Shown here in pieces: positions 61,729 through 64,000 of a stretch of DNA of 64,000 bases. Location: assembly GCA_032622095.1 (NCBI GenBank), contig CP136069.1:120578126-120642125 (forward strand), read 5' to 3'. The DNA is from Siphonodentalium dalli. Its lineage: Eukaryota > Mollusca > Scaphopoda > Gadilida > Siphonodentaliidae. Under the pieces are notes generated by a model, which saw only the letters and a list, made by a program, of their open reading frames with translations, ran no database searches and was not told where the DNA came from. How positions within the stretch are numbered: the first letter of the stretch is position 1; each line of letters starts with the position of its first letter. The position numbers and the translations under genes were made by a program.

Positions 61729-62099
61729 CGCGTCGATTGGAAACAATAAAGAGCGTCTATTCACTATGTGGTATGCACAAAGATCGTTTATTTCACTGAT
61801 GTGCGAAATATCGGAAAGGTTGCTCAAGCTTCGGTAAGAATCGTTCCAGAATACAAGCTCTATATACTGTTATTTCGTGTAATTTTCGTCCTATGCTGAC
61901 ACCCCCCCCCCCCCACTACCAAATCGTTTATACATCAATCTTGAGGTTCAATTGCGCCATCTCCGTTCAATGTTAGAATGAACAATCAGTCATTACACAC
62001 ACCCGGTAAAACACATCAAGTAACTAAAGGGTTGTCTCCATAAGAGTAATGCATGTACATACACAATTTCACGATACATATTGATACATATGTACAAGG

Positions 62100-62455
62100 G
62101 CATAGAGACTGCGTTTAGCACCATCCGCACATACTTTTTCTAGATGCCGCATCGATAACTTGAACATAAAACATTGCAACTTTTTAAATGAGATATGCCG
62201 ACGAAAGGTCGAAAGGAATTTCTGACTGCTATTTCATTTCATATAATTCATGTACATGATGCGCTACTGATTGAGAAAACTTTGGGGCAAGATTACCAGT
62301 AAAATGGAAATTATAAACCCTTTCCAATTCTCTGTCGCTTTAATATGTGCTTCGTTGAAAGTACTCAAGTGTCCGTGACGAATTTAAACGATGTGTGTGT
62401 CTACCCGTTCCCGTCAGACGCGTATCTCAAACTCGCTATGGGGATATAAGTCATG
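62100..62455. repeat. Dispersed repeat D, copy 2
   Basis: Shares 'tagcaccatc', 'aacttgaacataaaacat', 'tctgtcgctttaatatg', 'acccgttcccgtcagacg' and 'caaactcgctat' with 36840-37330. Confidence 0.6.
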
Positions 62456-62990
62456 ACGTTTTCACTCAAACGGGAAACCTATCTCAAAATGCATATCGGA
62501 AGGTTGGCCCGTCGGTAAAATATCGCGTTTGCGGGAAATGTTTGCTGAACAAACCGGCAACCAATTAAATTCATTGTTAGCCAATTGATGAACACCGTTG
62601 CATGTCACGTTTAAAAAGGGATCATATAGCACATTCAGTATTAAGTGAAATTTATTCTTCATTTTAGAGAATAGATATATTGACAATAACAGGGAAGGAA
62701 AGCCATACGAATCCACTTAATGTGTAATGAATGCTCAATAATTGATTGAAAAAACGGTGTAATTCGTTGAAATATGATACATTTCTATAGACATTTCCAT
62801 AATCCAGATTCCAGGTTTTCATGTAATATATTAACTTATCACAATGTTGCCTTCCTGTAGCGTATACATCGTGCGCTATACTAATATAGCTATCAAAGCT
62901 AAAACGTGACCCGTGACGCTCGAACATTGGGCCAAACAAATTTGAGAAATGATCCTCATCATTAATTCGATGACCCGATACCACAAAAAG
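62456..62990 (-). other. Unassigned region with two overlapping minus-strand frames
   Basis: Frames of 84 and 106 codons (62462-62716, 62664-62984) lie on the minus strand. The second (MVSGHRINDEDHFSNLFGPM onward) has ordinary amino acid composition but no motif, promoter or splice support that I recognise. Confidence 0.15.
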
Positions 62991-63480
62991 GAGGCACCAA
63001 CACGTACCAGCTTCTGCCCAAATTATACACCGGAAACCAGAATTATCGAGCCGCCGTTTCTGCAGAGAAATATGATAGGAGATCTCGCCATTGCATCATT
63101 TACTGAGAGCGGTATCGCTAATAGATTATGTCTTGCGGTCGTTTAAGGCGCCAATTTTCTCCAGATTTGCATTGACCCCCGCTCCGTCCAACAAATTGGC
63201 TGTTTCATCCCACAGTTTCTTATGAATTAATAACCTTTGTAATTGTCTCTGAATGATAACATGATCGCGTGCTCTTCTCGCGAGATGATGATTACAACGA
63301 GATTACGTTGAAACCCACAACCATAACTTCCGGCGAAGACTGTCAGTTTTTGTATCGTGATAATTTGGTGCCTTTATTCCGCGGTTAAAGCGGTTTTGAT
63401 CAGAATAAATTACAATAGAATTGCGTGAATAAACGACTATTGATTTTGAGAAGAATATATTCGTAAAAAGGGTTCAGTGA
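62990..63480. promoter_or_regulatory. Candidate noncoding island 6
   Basis: Repeat-free, balanced sequence with 'atgaattaataacctttgta', 'cttctcgcgagatgatgatt' and 'ttccgcggttaaagcgg'. Its look is similar to the islands at 33.6 and 47.6 kb. Unproven. 63480-64000 shows nothing recognised. Confidence 0.17.
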
Positions 63481-64000
63481 GCAGCAACGAGGCACTTACA
63501 CGAGAAGGACGAGCTTTCGAAATACAATGTAGCATTCAGTCTTATTTACCTTAGTTCAAGTCTGCTCAAGAGTTGATCGATTCAATTATGCTTTGACCAT
63601 CAGCAAAATAAAAAAGATCACTGACAATCCCTAAATTTGGCATACCAATTTCAACACTAGCCCGACATGATATACGATTTGGACAATTATGATGTCATTT
63701 TTTCTCTGTCGTTGTGGGAATCCGATCCGAATTAGACTAGCTATATATCGTGTCTGTTTTCTCAACATACGAAGCAAGACGCCATGCCATTCATAGGATG
63801 TCGATGAGTTAGTCAACGAGGTATAAATTTCGTATTAAATGTAGTTCGATCAGCATGAACCCTGGGAACATTTTCATTGTTGTATTGTTCTCTGAATCAG
63901 AGAAAAATGCAAATAATTTTTACAATATACCCAGTCACAATTTTCGGTTCCACGTGTATATGAAGAGCGAGCGAACTGCAAAAGTGAAAGTCCCTTACAC

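Overview
This is a eukaryotic, most likely lophotrochozoan and probably molluscan, genomic window. The evidence is one intron-containing homeobox gene with clean GT/AG junctions, a tRNA-headed SINE ending in an (AATC)n tail, fragments of LINE reverse transcriptases, many small foldback DNA elements, minisatellites, and long (TA)n and (TC)n runs. I see no prokaryotic genes, no CRISPR array and no confident tRNA or rRNA gene. The species assignment is an inference from gene family and repeat style, not a proof.

The only gene I can reconstruct completely is a BarH-class homeobox gene (BARHL / BarH1-2 type) on the + strand. It has three coding exons, 11575-12001, 15505-15727 and 16869-17064, which encode 281 residues. 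It carries an N-terminal Eh1/FIL-like repressor motif, a homeodomain with the BarH signature Tyr-49, and the family's conserved block directly after the homeodomain. An intron splits the homeodomain in recognition helix 3. About 700 bp of apparently repeat-free sequence lies upstream and is the likely promoter and 5' UTR.

Layout. 1-10.8 kb: dispersed repeats, a decayed CR1/Jockey-like LINE on the minus strand (4.2-5.4 kb) and foldback elements. 10.8-17.9 kb: the BarH-like gene, with MITEs in intron 1. 17.9-24.9 kb: TTAA-type MITEs, a LINE 3' fragment, a SINE, a decayed dispersed array and a 20-bp minisatellite. 26.5-31.5 kb: a large divergent inverted duplication carrying a promoter-like motif cluster at each outer end. 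31.2-34.4 kb: two copies of another TTAA MITE. 35.1-36.2 kb: a 36-bp satellite that is open in several frames on both strands. 41.3-44.7 kb: a 335-bp direct duplication, a possible retroelement scrap and a 38-bp satellite. 49-51.3 kb: a (TC)n run and inverted-repeat elements. 51.5-57.7 kb: a long, tandemly decayed repeat domain. 57.7-58.6 kb: a well-bounded terminal-inverted-repeat element with a 5-bp target duplication. 58.6-64 kb: more MITEs and dispersed repeats.

Beyond the BarH gene the remaining ~47 kb holds no other gene I can support. Between the repeats lie islands of less repetitive sequence with TAATTA-type motifs (about 26.5, 33.6, 45.0, 47.6, 60.0 and 63.0 kb). A lone developmental transcription-factor gene beside a gene-poor region with such islands suggests a regulatory landscape, but this is an inference that needs cross-species alignment. 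I did not find a convincing new biological system. The most curious items are the inverted duplication at 27.5-30.9 kb and the both-strand-open satellite at 35 kb.
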